From Streptomyces sp. NBC_00510 (lineage in GTDB: Bacteria > Actinomycetota > Actinomycetes > Streptomycetales > Streptomycetaceae), in the NCBI GenBank assembly GCA_036013505.1, contig CP107851.1:3100001-3164000 (forward strand): a stretch of 64,000 nt of DNA, read 5' to 3'. The notes beneath the pieces are model-generated. The model did not search any database and was not told where the DNA came from. It saw only the letters and a list, made by a program, of their open reading frames with translations. Of the stretch, positions 52,323 to 60,994 are shown piece by piece (within the stretch, counting starts at the first letter, position 1; each line of letters starts with the position of its first letter). The position numbers and the translations under genes are program-made.

Positions 52323-52361
52323 CCCGGCACGGGGTGCCCGGTGCCGGGTGGCTCAGCCACC
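52323..52361. terminator. Overlapping hairpins between convergent genes
   Basis: CCCGGCAC (52323-52330) pairs with GTGCCGGG (52341-52348), and GGTGGC (52347-52352) pairs with GCCACC (52356-52361). The structures lie at the stops of the DUF3093 gene and the convergent 248-aa gene. Confidence 0.65.
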
Positions 52362-53099
52362 GGGCCCGAGCGCGGGCGGGGGCTCCTCCTCGGCGGACAG
52401 CAGGCCCCAGGGCACCTGGCGGACGCGCAGGTCCTTGCGGATCTGCTCCGCGAGCTTCTTGGTGTCGCGCCGGTTCATCACGGCACCGACGGCCGCGCCG
52501 ACCATGAACGGGGTCAGTGTCGGCAGGTTGCGCATGGTGCGCTTCATCAGCTGCTGGCGCAGCTCGCGCTTCATCCTGCCGCCGAGGGCGATGTTCAGCG
52601 TGGACGGCTTGGAGAAGTCGATCCCGCGCCGCTCGGTCCACTCGGCGAGGTACATCGTCGACCGCTGACGCAGCGTGCCCGGGGCGCGCAGCCCGTAGAC
52701 CTCGTGCAGCTCGGCGATGAGCTTGTACTCGACCAGGGCGACGCCGAGGGTCTCCGAGGCCAGCTCCGCCGGCATGGCCGGCGGGGTGGGCAGCATGGCG
52801 GCGGCGCCGATGCCGGCGCCGACCGTCGCGGTGCCCATCGTGGCGGCGCCCACCAGCTTGTCGGCCAGCTCCTCGGGCCCGAGCCCGGGGAACTGGCGGC
52901 GAAGCGTCTCCAGGTCCCTGACGGGGACCCTCGGGGCCGTCTCGACGAGCCCGTCGACGAAGGTGTTCAGCGCCGCCTTGGCGCGTGCCCGTGCCCGTGC
53001 GGCACGGCCGGGGGGACGGAGCGGGACGAGATCTCCCGCCGGCCCCTCCGTTGCGCCCGCGAGCGAGGCCTCATGGCCCCGCTCGTCGTCGCTCGCCAC
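52353..53099 (-). CDS. Conserved hypothetical protein, EcsC-like segment
   Basis: This 248-aa protein has a basic Arg/Ala-rich stretch (residues 30-43) and then a helical region with glycine-rich hydrophobic parts (ADKLVGAATMGTATVGAGIGAAAMLPTPPAMPAELASETLGVALVEYKLIAELHEVYG) that resembles the membrane-associated EcsC-type proteins. The remainder is charged and helical. I cannot assign a function. The GTG start at 53099 lies 14 nt after the DUF4193 stop, so the two are probably co-transcribed. Confidence 0.65.
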   Translation of the reverse strand: MASDDERGHEASLAGATEGPAGDLVPLRPPGRAARARARAKAALNTFVDGLVETAPRVPVRDLETLRRQFPGLGPEELADKLVGAATMGTATVGAGIGAAAMLPTPPAMPAELASETLGVALVEYKLIAELHEVYGLRAPGTLRQRSTMYLAEWTERRGIDFSKPSTLNIALGGRMKRELRQQLMKRTMRNLPTLTPFMVGAAVGAVMNRRDTKKLAEQIRKDLRVRQVPWGLLSAEEEPPPALGPGG

Positions 53100-53113
53100 G
53101 GTCCGGCTCTCCG

Positions 53114-53413
53114 TCAGGCCGCGCAGTCGCGGCAGATCGGGTTGCCGTTCTTCTCCGTCGCCAGCTGGCTGCGGTGGTGCACGAGGAAGCAGCTCATGCA
53201 GGTGAACTCGTCCGCCTGCCGGGGCAGCACCCGGACCGACAGCTCCTCATTGGAGAGGTCGGCTCCGGGCAGCTCGAGGGACTCGGCCTGGTCGAACTCG
53301 TCGACGTCGACCGTCGAGGTCGACTTGTCGTTCCTCCTGGCCTTGAGTTCCTCGATGCTGTCCTCGTTGACGTCATCGTCGGTCTTGCGTGGGGTGTCGT
53401 AATCAGTAGCCAT
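53114..53413 (-). CDS. DUF4193 small zinc-ribbon-like protein
   Basis: This 99-aa acidic protein carries two Cys pairs (Cys72/Cys75 in TCMSCFLVHHRSQLA and Cys94/Cys97 in CRDCA) that should bind zinc. It is a well-conserved actinobacterial family of unknown function (mycobacterial Rv2699c); the strong conservation suggests a basic role, perhaps in transcription or translation. ATG 53413 is at the usual family start. It is followed by the EcsC-like gene. Confidence 0.88.
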   Translation of the reverse strand: MATDYDTPRKTDDDVNEDSIEELKARRNDKSTSTVDVDEFDQAESLELPGADLSNEELSVRVLPRQADEFTCMSCFLVHHRSQLATEKNGNPICRDCAA

Positions 53414-53811
53414 GTATCGCTCTCCCCCTCTGGGTGTCTGCGGTGTCTCCAGCGCACGTAACGCACGGGAGGCCGGTCTTGTGCCCGGCCCGAAGCGGAG
53501 ATTTTGCCTTACATCAAGTGCCGTTACTCAATCGACACCCAAACGCACCCCCGAAGAGGTGATCGCATCCGCTGCCGGTCATGACCGGAAACGGCCCGCT
53601 TGTCGCACCTTGCTCGCGCCTCCACGTGTACTTCCCGTGATCATGACCTGCGGAAACATGGATTTTTCCGGTCTTTTCCCGGAGGTCGCAATCACGGAGA
53701 GTACCCGCGGCCGGAATCGTATGTGTGATCGCTCACAGCATGCCCCCGAGGCGCGCAGACCGCAAAATTCAGCGCAAAGCGAACACGCCTCCGGGGGTGT
53801 CGTGTGACGGG
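53414..53811. promoter_or_regulatory. Upstream region of the DUF4193 gene
   Basis: 398 nt of lower GC content with no gene. It holds an imperfect direct repeat (TCATGACC...GGAAAC at 53579-53592 and 53641-53657) and an inverted repeat TGTGA-TCGC-TCACA (53724-53737). A further GTGTGAC-GG-GTCACAC (53802-53817) overlaps the cutS stop. These look like protein-binding sites controlling the DUF4193 gene. Confidence 0.5.
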
Positions 53812-55074
53812 TCACACGGGGATGACAACCCGCATGACCAGGCCACCTCCCTCGCGCGGGACCGCGCTGATCGTGCCGCCGTGGGCCCGGGCGACGGACT
53901 TGGCGATGGAGAGCCCGAGACCGACGCCCTTGTCACTGCCCGTGCGCTCGTTGCCCAGCCGACGGAAGGGTTCGAACAGATTGTCGATCTCGTACGCGGG
54001 GACGACGGGCCCGGTGTTGACGACCGTCAGGACCGCGGAGCCCGCCTCGACGCCCGTGGTGACCTCCACCCAGCCCTCGTCCGCGACGTTGTACCGGACG
54101 GCGTTCTGCACCAGGTTCAGCGCGATGCGCTCCAGCAGCACCCCGTTGCCCTGGACGACCGCCTCGCCCGGCGCGGCACGCAGCTCCACGCCCTTGGCGT
54201 CGGCCTCGCTGCGGGTCTGCTCCAGCGCCTGGGTGGCCGCCTCGGCGAGGTCCACCGGCTTGCGGTCGACGATCTCGTTGTCGCTGCGGGCGAGCAGCAG
54301 CAGGCCCTCCACCAGCTGCTCGCTGCGCGTGTTGGTGACGAGCAGGTTCTTCCCCAGCTGTGCCATGTCCGGGGAGGCGTTGGGGTCGGCGAGCTGGACC
54401 TCCAGCAGCGTGCGGGTGATCGCCAGCGGCGTTCTCAGCTCGTGGGAGGCGTTGGCGACGAAGCGCCGCTGGGCGTCGAAGGACCGCTCCAGGCGCTCCA
54501 GCATGTCGTCGAAGGTGTCCGCCAGCTCCTTGAGCTCGTCGTCCGGGCCGGTCAGGTGGATCCGCTGGGTCAGGTCGGAACTCACCACGCCGCGCGCGGT
54601 GCGGGTGATCCGGCCGAGCGGCGCCAGCACACGGCCGGCCAGCAGGTAGCCGAAGGCGAAGGCGAGCACGGCGAGACCGACGAGCGCGAACAGCGAGCGC
54701 TTGAGCAGGACGTTCAGGGCGGTCTCGCGCTGCACGGCCAGACAGTGGACGTAGGCCTTGTTGAAGGCGTCGGGGTTGGTCGGGCCGGTGGGCAGCTCGG
54801 GACACAGCCCGGTGAGCGACAGCCGGCCGGCCTCGACGTGGAACTGCGCCTCGGTGCCCTGGCGGATGGCCTGGGCCGCCAGCAGGTAGATGATCCACAG
54901 CAGTATCACCCCGGCGATCAGGAACATGCCGCCGTAGAGCAGGGTGAGCCTTATCCGGATCGTGGGGCGCAGCAGCGGCATGGGGCGGGCGGCCGGCTTC
55001 GGGTCCCAGGTGGGCTTGGGCGGGATGGCCTGCGACGCGGGCGGGGTCGTCGGCGAGGACGAGGGCGCGGGCAC
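53812..55074 (-). CDS. cutS: CutS sensor histidine kinase
   Basis: This 420-aa sensor has a Pro-rich cytoplasmic start, TM1 (44-69), a short extracytoplasmic domain (70-125) with two cysteines (Cys91 and Cys111), TM2 (126-148), HAMP, HisKA with His211 (NASHELRTPLAIT) and HATPase (NLVQNAVRYN, GVGLGLSIAKSVARAHGG). Sequence and order match CutS of Streptomyces CutRS. As I recall, this system has been linked to extracytoplasmic secretion stress and the cysteine pair to sensing by disulphide state. It lies 6 nt after cutR, so the two are one operon. Confidence 0.88.
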   Translation of the reverse strand: MPAPSSSPTTPPASQAIPPKPTWDPKPAARPMPLLRPTIRIRLTLLYGGMFLIAGVILLWIIYLLAAQAIRQGTEAQFHVEAGRLSLTGLCPELPTGPTNPDAFNKAYVHCLAVQRETALNVLLKRSLFALVGLAVLAFAFGYLLAGRVLAPLGRITRTARGVVSSDLTQRIHLTGPDDELKELADTFDDMLERLERSFDAQRRFVANASHELRTPLAITRTLLEVQLADPNASPDMAQLGKNLLVTNTRSEQLVEGLLLLARSDNEIVDRKPVDLAEAATQALEQTRSEADAKGVELRAAPGEAVVQGNGVLLERIALNLVQNAVRYNVADEGWVEVTTGVEAGSAVLTVVNTGPVVPAYEIDNLFEPFRRLGNERTGSDKGVGLGLSIAKSVARAHGGTISAVPREGGGLVMRVVIPV

Positions 55075-55080
55075 GGCGGA

Positions 55081-55734
55081 TCAGATCCGGTAACCGGAGC
55101 CGGGCACGGTGACGATCACCGCGGGCTCCCCGAGCTTGCGGCGCAGGGTCATGACGGTGACGCGCACGACGTTGGTGAAGGGGTCGGTGTTCTCGTCCCA
55201 GGCCTTCTCCAGCAACTGCTCCGCGGAGACCACGGCACCCTCGCTGCGCAGCAGCACCTCCAGCACCGCGAACTCCTTGGGGGCCAGGTGGACCTGGCGG
55301 CCCTCCCGGGTCACCTCGCGGCGGTTGGGGTCGAGCTTGATCCCGGAACGCTCCAGCACCGGCGGCAGCGGCGCGGTCGTACGGCGCCCGAGGGCCCGCA
55401 CGCGGGCGGTCAGCTCGGTGAAGGCGAAGGGCTTGGGGAGGTAGTCGTCCGCGCCCAGTTCCAGCCCCTCCACGCGGTCGCTGACGTCGCCCGCGGCGGT
55501 CAGCATCAGGACGCGGGTCGGCAGGCCCAGCTCCACGAGCTTGCGGCACACGTCGTCCCCGTGGACGACCGGCAGGTCGCGGTCGAGGACGACGACGTCG
55601 TAGTCGTTGACCCCGATCCGCTCCAGGGCGGCGCCGCCGTCGTAGACGACGTCGACGGCCATGGCCTCACGGCGCAGTCCGGTGGCTACCGCATCGGCGA
55701 GCAGTTGCTCGTCCTCGACGACCAGTACGCGCAA
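55081..55734 (-). CDS. cutR: CutR response regulator (OmpR/PhoB family)
   Basis: This 217-aa regulator has a receiver domain with Asp51 (VVVLDRDLPVVHGDD) and a C-terminal OmpR-type winged helix (residues 120-217: VHLAPKEFAVLEVLLRSEGAVVSAEQLLEKAW, VTVMTLRRKLGEPAVIVTVPGSGYRI). The sequence strongly resembles CutR of S. lividans/S. coelicolor. The start codon is TTG at 55734 behind a GGGAAGGAACAG ribosome-binding site. It acts with CutS. Confidence 0.9.
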   Translation of the reverse strand: MRVLVVEDEQLLADAVATGLRREAMAVDVVYDGGAALERIGVNDYDVVVLDRDLPVVHGDDVCRKLVELGLPTRVLMLTAAGDVSDRVEGLELGADDYLPKPFAFTELTARVRALGRRTTAPLPPVLERSGIKLDPNRREVTREGRQVHLAPKEFAVLEVLLRSEGAVVSAEQLLEKAWDENTDPFTNVVRVTVMTLRRKLGEPAVIVTVPGSGYRI

Positions 55735-56065
55735 GGCGCTGTTCCTTCCCTAGGCACTTCTCAAAGAGCCGTGCACAGCCCGCGTGCGCAGGCTGAACGC
55801 CCCTCCATCCTGCACCGGGAGGCCGTAAAACAGGGGTAAGAGCAGTTGGCGCCTAATTCTTCGCGTCCCGGAGGTTTCCCCTCCGGCGGGCCTGGGGAGG
55901 ACGACTGCACACCCCCGATCACGCCCCCAGGGCGTCCGCAACTCCCGTGGCAGTAGCCGCTGTGTGATCCGAGGGGTCCCCGGACAAGACCTGTGAACGA
56001 CCCCGCACATCGCACGACCCCGAATATCCCTGTGTCAACCCACGACGACGAGGGGGCGCCACCTG
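55735..56065. promoter_or_regulatory. Divergent intergenic region, cutR and the 57-aa gene
   Basis: 331 nt without a gene. It should contain the cutRS promoter and that of the small gene on the right. A hairpin CCGGAGG-TTTCC-CCTCCGG (55868-55886) could form in the cutR leader. No clear -10/-35 pair was picked. Confidence 0.4.
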
Positions 56066-56239
56066 ATGGACGCATTCACCACTGGAATCCTGCAGCGCAT
56101 ACACAGCACCGAATCGGACCTTCTGCGCGCCCGCGAGGACGGGGACGAGTTCCTGGCCGAGGTCGAGGAGGCCGAACTGGCCGACCTGCGCCGCCTCGCC
56201 GCTGAGCACGGCGTCCAGGTGCTGCCCAAGATCGCCTGA
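56066..56239 (+). CDS. Small conserved-looking acidic protein, 57 aa
   Basis: ATG 56066 opens a 57-codon frame (start MDAFTTGILQRIHSTESDLL, end AEHGVQVLPKIA) with normal high-GC third-position bias and a GAGGGGG ribosome-binding site 9 nt upstream. The protein is predicted as two helices with many acidic residues, and I know of no function. A strong hairpin follows, so it is a single-gene unit. Similar small genes stand between cutR and the inositol monophosphatase gene in other streptomycetes as far as I recall. Confidence 0.7.
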   Translation: MDAFTTGILQRIHSTESDLLRAREDGDEFLAEVEEAELADLRRLAAEHGVQVLPKIA

Positions 56240-56267
56240 GATCGCCGGGCGGCACAGCCGAACGCCG

Positions 56268-56298
56268 CGCCCCGGACACCTGGACAGGTGCCGGGGCG
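56268..56298. terminator. Hairpin terminator after the 57-aa gene
   Basis: CGCCCCGGACACCT (56268-56281) pairs with AGGTGCCGGGGCG (56286-56298), with one bulged A and a GGAC loop. It lies between the 57-aa gene and the convergent inositol monophosphatase gene. Confidence 0.75.
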
Positions 56299-56363
56299 TT
56301 CGCGTGCCCGCCGCCGGTTCCCGTGGGGCGGCCGGCCGTCACGGGAAGGGGCGTCAGCGGCCC

Positions 56364-57164
56364 TCAGTCGTGCCAGGCGCCGAGTTCGTCGAGCCGGCGC
56401 TGCAGGGGCTCGAACAGTCCCGGCGGGGCCGCCACGGTCAGCTCCGTGGACTCCGGCACCCCGGGGCGGCCGCCGGTCAGGGCACCTGCCTCGCGGGCGA
56501 ACAGCGCGCCCGCCGTGTAGTCCCACGGGTTCAGGCCGCGCTCGTAGTAGCCGTTGAGGCGGCCGCAGCCCACGTCGCACAGGTCGATGGCGGCGGATCC
56601 GCCGCGGCGTATGTCCCGCACCTGCGGCACCAGCTCGCGCAGCACCCTCGCCTGGCCCTCGCGGCGCTCCTGCAGGTAGCCGAAGCCGGTGCCGATCAGC
56701 GCCTGGTCCATCGGCGGCGCCGGGCGCACGGCCGCCGGCCGGTCGCCCACCCACGCGCCCCGGCCCAGCACCGCGCGGTAGCTCTCGCCGCGCATCGGGG
56801 CCTCGACGACCCCGACGAGCGTCTCGCCGTCCCGCTCGGCCGCGATGCTCACCGCCCACGACGGCAGGCCGTACAGGTAGTTCACGGTGCCGTCCAGCGG
56901 GTCGATCACCCACCGGACCCCGCTGGTGCCCGGGGTGCTGGCGCCCTCCTCGCCCAGGAGCCCGTCGTCCGGGCGGCGCTCGATGATGAAGGAGGCGATC
57001 AGCTTCTCCGCGGCGATGTCCATCTCGGTGACGACGTCGATCGGACTGCTCTTTGTGGCGGCCACACCGAGGTCGGCCGGGCGGCCGTCGCGCAGCAGCT
57101 CGCCCGCCCTGCGGGCGGCCTCGAGGGCCACGGCCAGGAGTTCGTCCTTGAGGTGGTCGTTCAC
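56364..57164 (-). CDS. Inositol monophosphatase family protein
   Basis: This 266-aa metal-dependent phosphatase has the family motifs LLGEEGAS (metal Glu), WVIDPLDGTVNYLYGLP (metal Asp pair) and the C-terminal GLNPWDYTAGALFAREAGAL (third Asp). It may remove phosphate from inositol-1-phosphate for mycothiol and phosphoinositide synthesis; histidinol phosphatases share the fold. GTG 57164 has a GAGGAG site at 5 nt. It lies 29 nt downstream of hemH and is probably co-transcribed with it. Mycobacteria have suhB at the equivalent place. Confidence 0.87.
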   Translation of the reverse strand: MNDHLKDELLAVALEAARRAGELLRDGRPADLGVAATKSSPIDVVTEMDIAAEKLIASFIIERRPDDGLLGEEGASTPGTSGVRWVIDPLDGTVNYLYGLPSWAVSIAAERDGETLVGVVEAPMRGESYRAVLGRGAWVGDRPAAVRPAPPMDQALIGTGFGYLQERREGQARVLRELVPQVRDIRRGGSAAIDLCDVGCGRLNGYYERGLNPWDYTAGALFAREAGALTGGRPGVPESTELTVAAPPGLFEPLQRRLDELGAWHD

Positions 57165-57193
57165 GGTACTCCTCGTGCGTTCGGGTACGTCGG

Positions 57194-58318
57194 TCACTCG
57201 GCGCCCGCGGCAGCGGGCCGGGGGCTGCGCGCCGGGCAGCAGCCCACGGGGCACACGTCGTGGCTGGGTCCGAGCGCGCCCAGCGCGCACCGCTCGGGGG
57301 TCAGGCCCCGCTCGGTGGCGGCGCGCTCCAGCACCAGCTCGCGCACGGCGGCCGCGAAGCGCGGGTCCGCGCCCACGGTGGCGGCGCGGGCGACGGGCAG
57401 CCCCAGTTCCGCGGCCTTGGCGGTCGCCTCGGTGTCGAGGTCGTACTTGACCTCCATGTGGTCGGAGACGAAGCCGATCGGCACCATGACGGCGGCGGGG
57501 GCGCCGGAGGCGTGCAGCTCCTCCAGGTGGTCGCAGATGTCGGGCTCCAGCCACGGGATGTGGGGGGCGCCGCTGCGGGACTGGTAGACGAGCTTCCACG
57601 GGCGGTCGGTGCCGGTGGCCTCGCGGACGGCGTCGGCGATCACCCGGGCGGTGTCCAGGTGCTCGGCGACGTAGGCGCCGCCCTCACCGTGGTCCTCGGG
57701 GCGGCCGGAGGTGTCGGCGGCCGCGGTGGGGATCGAGTGGGTGGTGAACGCCAGGTGCGCCCCGTCCCGGACGTCCTTCGGCAGCGTGGCGAGGGCGGTC
57801 AGCACCGCGTCGGCCATCGGCCGGACGAAGCCGGGGTGGTTGAAGTAGTGCCGCAGCTTGTCCACACGGGGGACGGGGTGTCCTTCGGCCTCGAGGGCGG
57901 CCAGGGAGTCGGCGAGGTTCTCGCGGTACTGCCGGCAGCCGGAGTAGGAGGCGTACGCGCTGGTGGCCAGGACCAGGACCCGGCGGTGGCCGTCCCCGGC
58001 CAGCTCGCGCAGCGTGTCGGTGAGGTAGGGCGACCAGTTGCGGTTGCCCCAGTACACCGGCAGGTCGAGGCCGTGCCCGGCGAAGTCCTTGCGCAGCGCC
58101 TCCAGCAATTCGCGGTTCTGCGCGTTGATGGGGCTGACCCCGCCGAACAGGAAGTAGTGCTGCCCCACCTCCTTCAGGCGCTCGCGGGGGATGCCACGGC
58201 CGCGCGTGACGTTCTCCAGGAAGGGGACGACGTCGTCGGGCCCCTCGGGCCCCCCGAAGGACAGCAGGAGCAGTGCGTCGTACGGAGTGGCGGTGCCGGC
58301 CTCGGTGTGATCGGACAT
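57194..58318 (-). CDS. hemH: Ferrochelatase (coproporphyrin-type)
   Basis: This 374-aa enzyme inserts Fe2+ into the porphyrin ring. Family blocks are [32 protein letters not shown], the active-site FTTHSIPT (catalytic His), [17 protein letters not shown] and [16 protein letters not shown] with conserved Glu. The C-terminus carries Cys344, Cys356, Cys360 and Cys361, as expected for actinobacterial enzymes with a [2Fe-2S] cluster. In Gram-positive bacteria this protein works on coproporphyrin III in the coproporphyrin-dependent haem route (CpfC). It is divergent from an MFS gene with a palindrome in between. Confidence 0.92.
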   Translation of the reverse strand: MSDHTEAGTATPYDALLLLSFGGPEGPDDVVPFLENVTRGRGIPRERLKEVGQHYFLFGGVSPINAQNRELLEALRKDFAGHGLDLPVYWGNRNWSPYLTDTLRELAGDGHRRVLVLATSAYASYSGCRQYRENLADSLAALEAEGHPVPRVDKLRHYFNHPGFVRPMADAVLTALATLPKDVRDGAHLAFTTHSIPTAAADTSGRPEDHGEGGAYVAEHLDTARVIADAVREATGTDRPWKLVYQSRSGAPHIPWLEPDICDHLEELHASGAPAAVMVPIGFVSDHMEVKYDLDTEATAKAAELGLPVARAATVGADPRFAAAVRELVLERAATERGLTPERCALGALGPSHDVCPVGCCPARSPRPAAAGAE

Positions 58319-58382
58319 GTTCCGATCCTGCCACCCGGGGGTGACGGCCGAGGAACCGGGAAAATTCGCTTGCGCTCCCTTT

Positions 58383-58413
58383 GTAAGCTGTGTGAGGCAG
58401 TCACATTCCTTAC
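58383..58413. promoter_or_regulatory. Interrupted palindrome between hemH and the MFS gene
   Basis: GTAAG (58383-58387), TGTGA (58391-58395), TCACA (58401-58405) and CTTAC (58409-58413) form two nested inverted repeats with exactly symmetric 3-nt gaps around a 5-nt centre. It lies 65 bp from the hemH start and 55 bp from the MFS start, a good position for a dimeric regulator. Confidence 0.6.
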
Positions 58414-58467
58414 TCCGGCCCCCACCTCAGCCCCCGAACATCGGCGACGAAGCCGTTGGAGCGCCCT

Positions 58468-59715
58468 GTGCCCAGTCCCTATCGTGCGATCTTCTCCACT
58501 CCGGGGACCAGGGGTTTCTCGGCGGCGGGCTTCATCGGCCGGATGCCGCTGTCCATGCTCGGCATCGGCATCGTGACGATGATGTCCCAGGTCACCGGCC
58601 GCTACGGGATCGCGGGCGGGCTCGCGGCCACCCTGGCGCTGGCCGGGGCGGCGCTGGGTCCGCAGGTCTCCCGCCTGGTCGACCGGTACGGCCAGCGCAG
58701 GGTGCTGCGCCCGGCGGCCGGGGTGACGGTGCTGGCGGTGGCGGGCCTGCTGGTGTGCGTACGGACCGGGGCTCCGGACTGGGCGCTCTTCGTGTGCGTC
58801 GCGCCGGCGGGGACGACCCCGAGCCTGGGCGCCATGGTGCGGGCGCGCTGGGCCATGATCCACCGGGGGTCGCCCGCGCTGCTGCACACCGCCTACTCCT
58901 TCGAGTCCGTCGTCGACGAGGTCTGCTTCATCGTGGGCCCGATCCTGTCGATCGGGCTGTGCACGATCTGGTTCCCCGAGGCGGGGCCGCTGCTGGCCGT
59001 GCTCTTCCTGGCGGCCGGGGTGTGGCTGCTGAGCGCGCAGCGCGCCACCGAACCGCCGCCCCACCCGCGCGAACAGCACACCCCCGGCTCCGCGCTGCGC
59101 TCCCGCGGGCTGCAGGTGCTCGTGCTGACCTTCGTCGCGACCGGGGCGCTCTTCGGTGCCGTGGACGTGAACACCGTGGCCTTCGCCGAGGAGCAGGGCC
59201 ACAAGGCCGCGGCGAGCGTGGTGCTGGCGGTGTACGCGGCGGGTTCCTGCCTCGCGGGGGTGCTTTTCGGACTGATGAAGCCGACGGGAACGGCCTCCCG
59301 CCGCTTCCTCCTGGGCGTGGTGGCCATGGCCGTGAGTATGATCCCGCCACTACTGGTCGGGAACTTGCCGTTCCTGGCCGTGGCGCTGTTCGTCGCGGGC
59401 CTGTCCATCGCACCGACGATGGTCACCACCATGGCGCTCGTCGAGCAGTTGGTACCGCGCGCGAAGCTGACCGAGGGCATGACGTGGACGAGCACGGGGC
59501 TCGCGGTCGGTGTGGCGCTCGGCGCCTCTGCGGCCGGGTGGGTGATCGACGCGGCGGGGGCCCGGGCCGCGTTCGCGGTGCCCGCCTCCGCCGCGGCGCT
59601 CGCCGTGGTGGCGGCCTTCCTGGGGTACCGCCGGCTGGAGCCGGCGCCTGAGCTGGAGGGGACGCGTGCGCATGGCTACGACGAACAGGACCGCCGGGAA
59701 GGCCACATGGCGTAA
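58468..59715 (+). CDS. Major facilitator superfamily transporter
   Basis: This 415-aa permease has twelve predicted membrane helices and the MFS loop motif RLVDRYGQRR between helices 2 and 3. The middle loop (residues 190-215) is short. The substrate is unknown; the subgroup (no DHA signature) is often called a putative efflux carrier. GTG 58468 has a GGAG site 7 nt upstream; TTG 58456 is a less likely start. The last 50 nt overlap the next gene in another frame. Confidence 0.85.
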   Translation: MPSPYRAIFSTPGTRGFSAAGFIGRMPLSMLGIGIVTMMSQVTGRYGIAGGLAATLALAGAALGPQVSRLVDRYGQRRVLRPAAGVTVLAVAGLLVCVRTGAPDWALFVCVAPAGTTPSLGAMVRARWAMIHRGSPALLHTAYSFESVVDEVCFIVGPILSIGLCTIWFPEAGPLLAVLFLAAGVWLLSAQRATEPPPHPREQHTPGSALRSRGLQVLVLTFVATGALFGAVDVNTVAFAEEQGHKAAASVVLAVYAAGSCLAGVLFGLMKPTGTASRRFLLGVVAMAVSMIPPLLVGNLPFLAVALFVAGLSIAPTMVTTMALVEQLVPRAKLTEGMTWTSTGLAVGVALGASAAGWVIDAAGARAAFAVPASAAALAVVAAFLGYRRLEPAPELEGTRAHGYDEQDRREGHMA

Positions 59716-60994
59716 CTGGGCGGGCAACGTGCAGGCCCTGCCCGCGCGGACCGAGTCACCCGCCTCGGTGGACGAACTGGCGGCCGTGGTCCGCAAGGCG
59801 GCGGCGGACGGGCTCCCGGCCAAGGCGGTCGGCACCGGGCACTCCTTCACCTCGACGGCGGCGACCTCGGGCGTCCTGATCCGGCCCGAGGCGATGACCG
59901 CGGTGCGGGGCATCGACCGCGAGGCCGGCACGGTCACGGTGGAGGCGGGCGTCCAGCTCAAGCACCTCAACGCGCTGCTCGCCACCGAGGGCCTGTCGCT
60001 CACGAACATGGGCGACATCATGGAACAGACCGTGGCCGGCGCGACCAGCACCGGGACCCACGGCACGGGCCGCGACTCGGGCTCCATAGCCGCCCAGATC
60101 AAGGCGCTGGAACTGGTGCTCGCCGACGGTTCGGTGCTCACCTGCTCGGCGGAGGAGAACGCCGAGGTCTTCGCCGCCGCCCGGATCGGGCTGGGCGCGC
60201 TCGGCGTGGTCAGCGCGCTCACCTTCGCGGTCGAGCCGCTCTTCCTGCTCGCCGCGCGCGAGGAGCCCATGCGCTTCGACCGGGTGGTCGCCGAGTTCGA
60301 CCAACTGGTCGAGGAGAACGAGCACTTCGAGTTCTACTGGTTCCCGCACACCGACAGCTGCAACACCAAGCGGAACAACCGCAGCCAGGGGCCCGCCGCC
60401 CCGGTCCCGGGCGTGCGCGGCTGGATCGACGACGAGTTCCTTTCCAACGGGGTCTTCCACGCGGCCTGCGCCGTGGGCCGGGCGGCGCCCGCCCTGATCC
60501 CGGGCATCGCCCAGGTCTCCAGCCGGGCCCTGTCGGCCCGCGCCTACACCGACGTCCCGTACAAGGTGTTCACCCATCCACGTCGTGTGCGTTTCGTGGA
60601 GATGGAGTACGCGGTGCCGCGCGAGGCCGCGGTGGAGGTGCTGCGCGAACTGAAGTCCATGGTCGAGTCCTCTCAGTTCAGGATCAGCTTCCCCGTGGAG
60701 GTGCGGGTCGCCCCGGCGGACGACATCGCGCTGTCGACGGCCTCCGGCCGGGACACCGCGTACGTCGCGGTGCACATGTACCGCGGCAGCCGGTACCAGG
60801 AGTACTTCACGGCGGTCGAGCAGATCATGACCGCCCATCAGGGGCGCCCCCACTGGGGGAAGATCCACACCCGGGACGCGGACTACTTCGCCAAGGCCTA
60901 CCCGCGCTTCGCCGAGTTCACCGCCCTGCGCGACCGGCTGGACCCGGACCGGCTGTTCCGCAACGACTACCTGCGGCGGGTGCTCGGCGAATAG
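59666..60994 (+). CDS. FAD-linked D-arabinono-1,4-lactone oxidase-like protein
   Basis: This 442-aa flavoprotein of the VAO family has an N-terminal FAD domain with GTGHSFTSTA (the GxGHS His can carry FAD covalently), GATSTGTHGTGRDSGSI, and the ALO-type C-terminal domain (FYWFPHTDSC, VEMEYAVPREAAVEVL, HWGKIHTRDADYFAKAYPRFAEFTALRDRLDP). It oxidises a sugar-1,4-lactone or an alditol with O2 or a carrier; the natural substrate here is open. GTG 59666 lies 5 nt after GGAGGGG and inside the MFS gene, so translation is coupled. Confidence 0.87.
   Translation: MRMATTNRTAGKATWRNWAGNVQALPARTESPASVDELAAVVRKAAADGLPAKAVGTGHSFTSTAATSGVLIRPEAMTAVRGIDREAGTVTVEAGVQLKHLNALLATEGLSLTNMGDIMEQTVAGATSTGTHGTGRDSGSIAAQIKALELVLADGSVLTCSAEENAEVFAAARIGLGALGVVSALTFAVEPLFLLAAREEPMRFDRVVAEFDQLVEENEHFEFYWFPHTDSCNTKRNNRSQGPAAPVPGVRGWIDDEFLSNGVFHAACAVGRAAPALIPGIAQVSSRALSARAYTDVPYKVFTHPRRVRFVEMEYAVPREAAVEVLRELKSMVESSQFRISFPVEVRVAPADDIALSTASGRDTAYVAVHMYRGSRYQEYFTAVEQIMTAHQGRPHWGKIHTRDADYFAKAYPRFAEFTALRDRLDPDRLFRNDYLRRVLGE

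Noticed and set aside
53724..53737. Crp binding site before the DUF4193 gene
   Set aside because: TGTGA-N4-TCACA has too short a spacer for the Crp consensus (N6); kept only as a generic palindrome.
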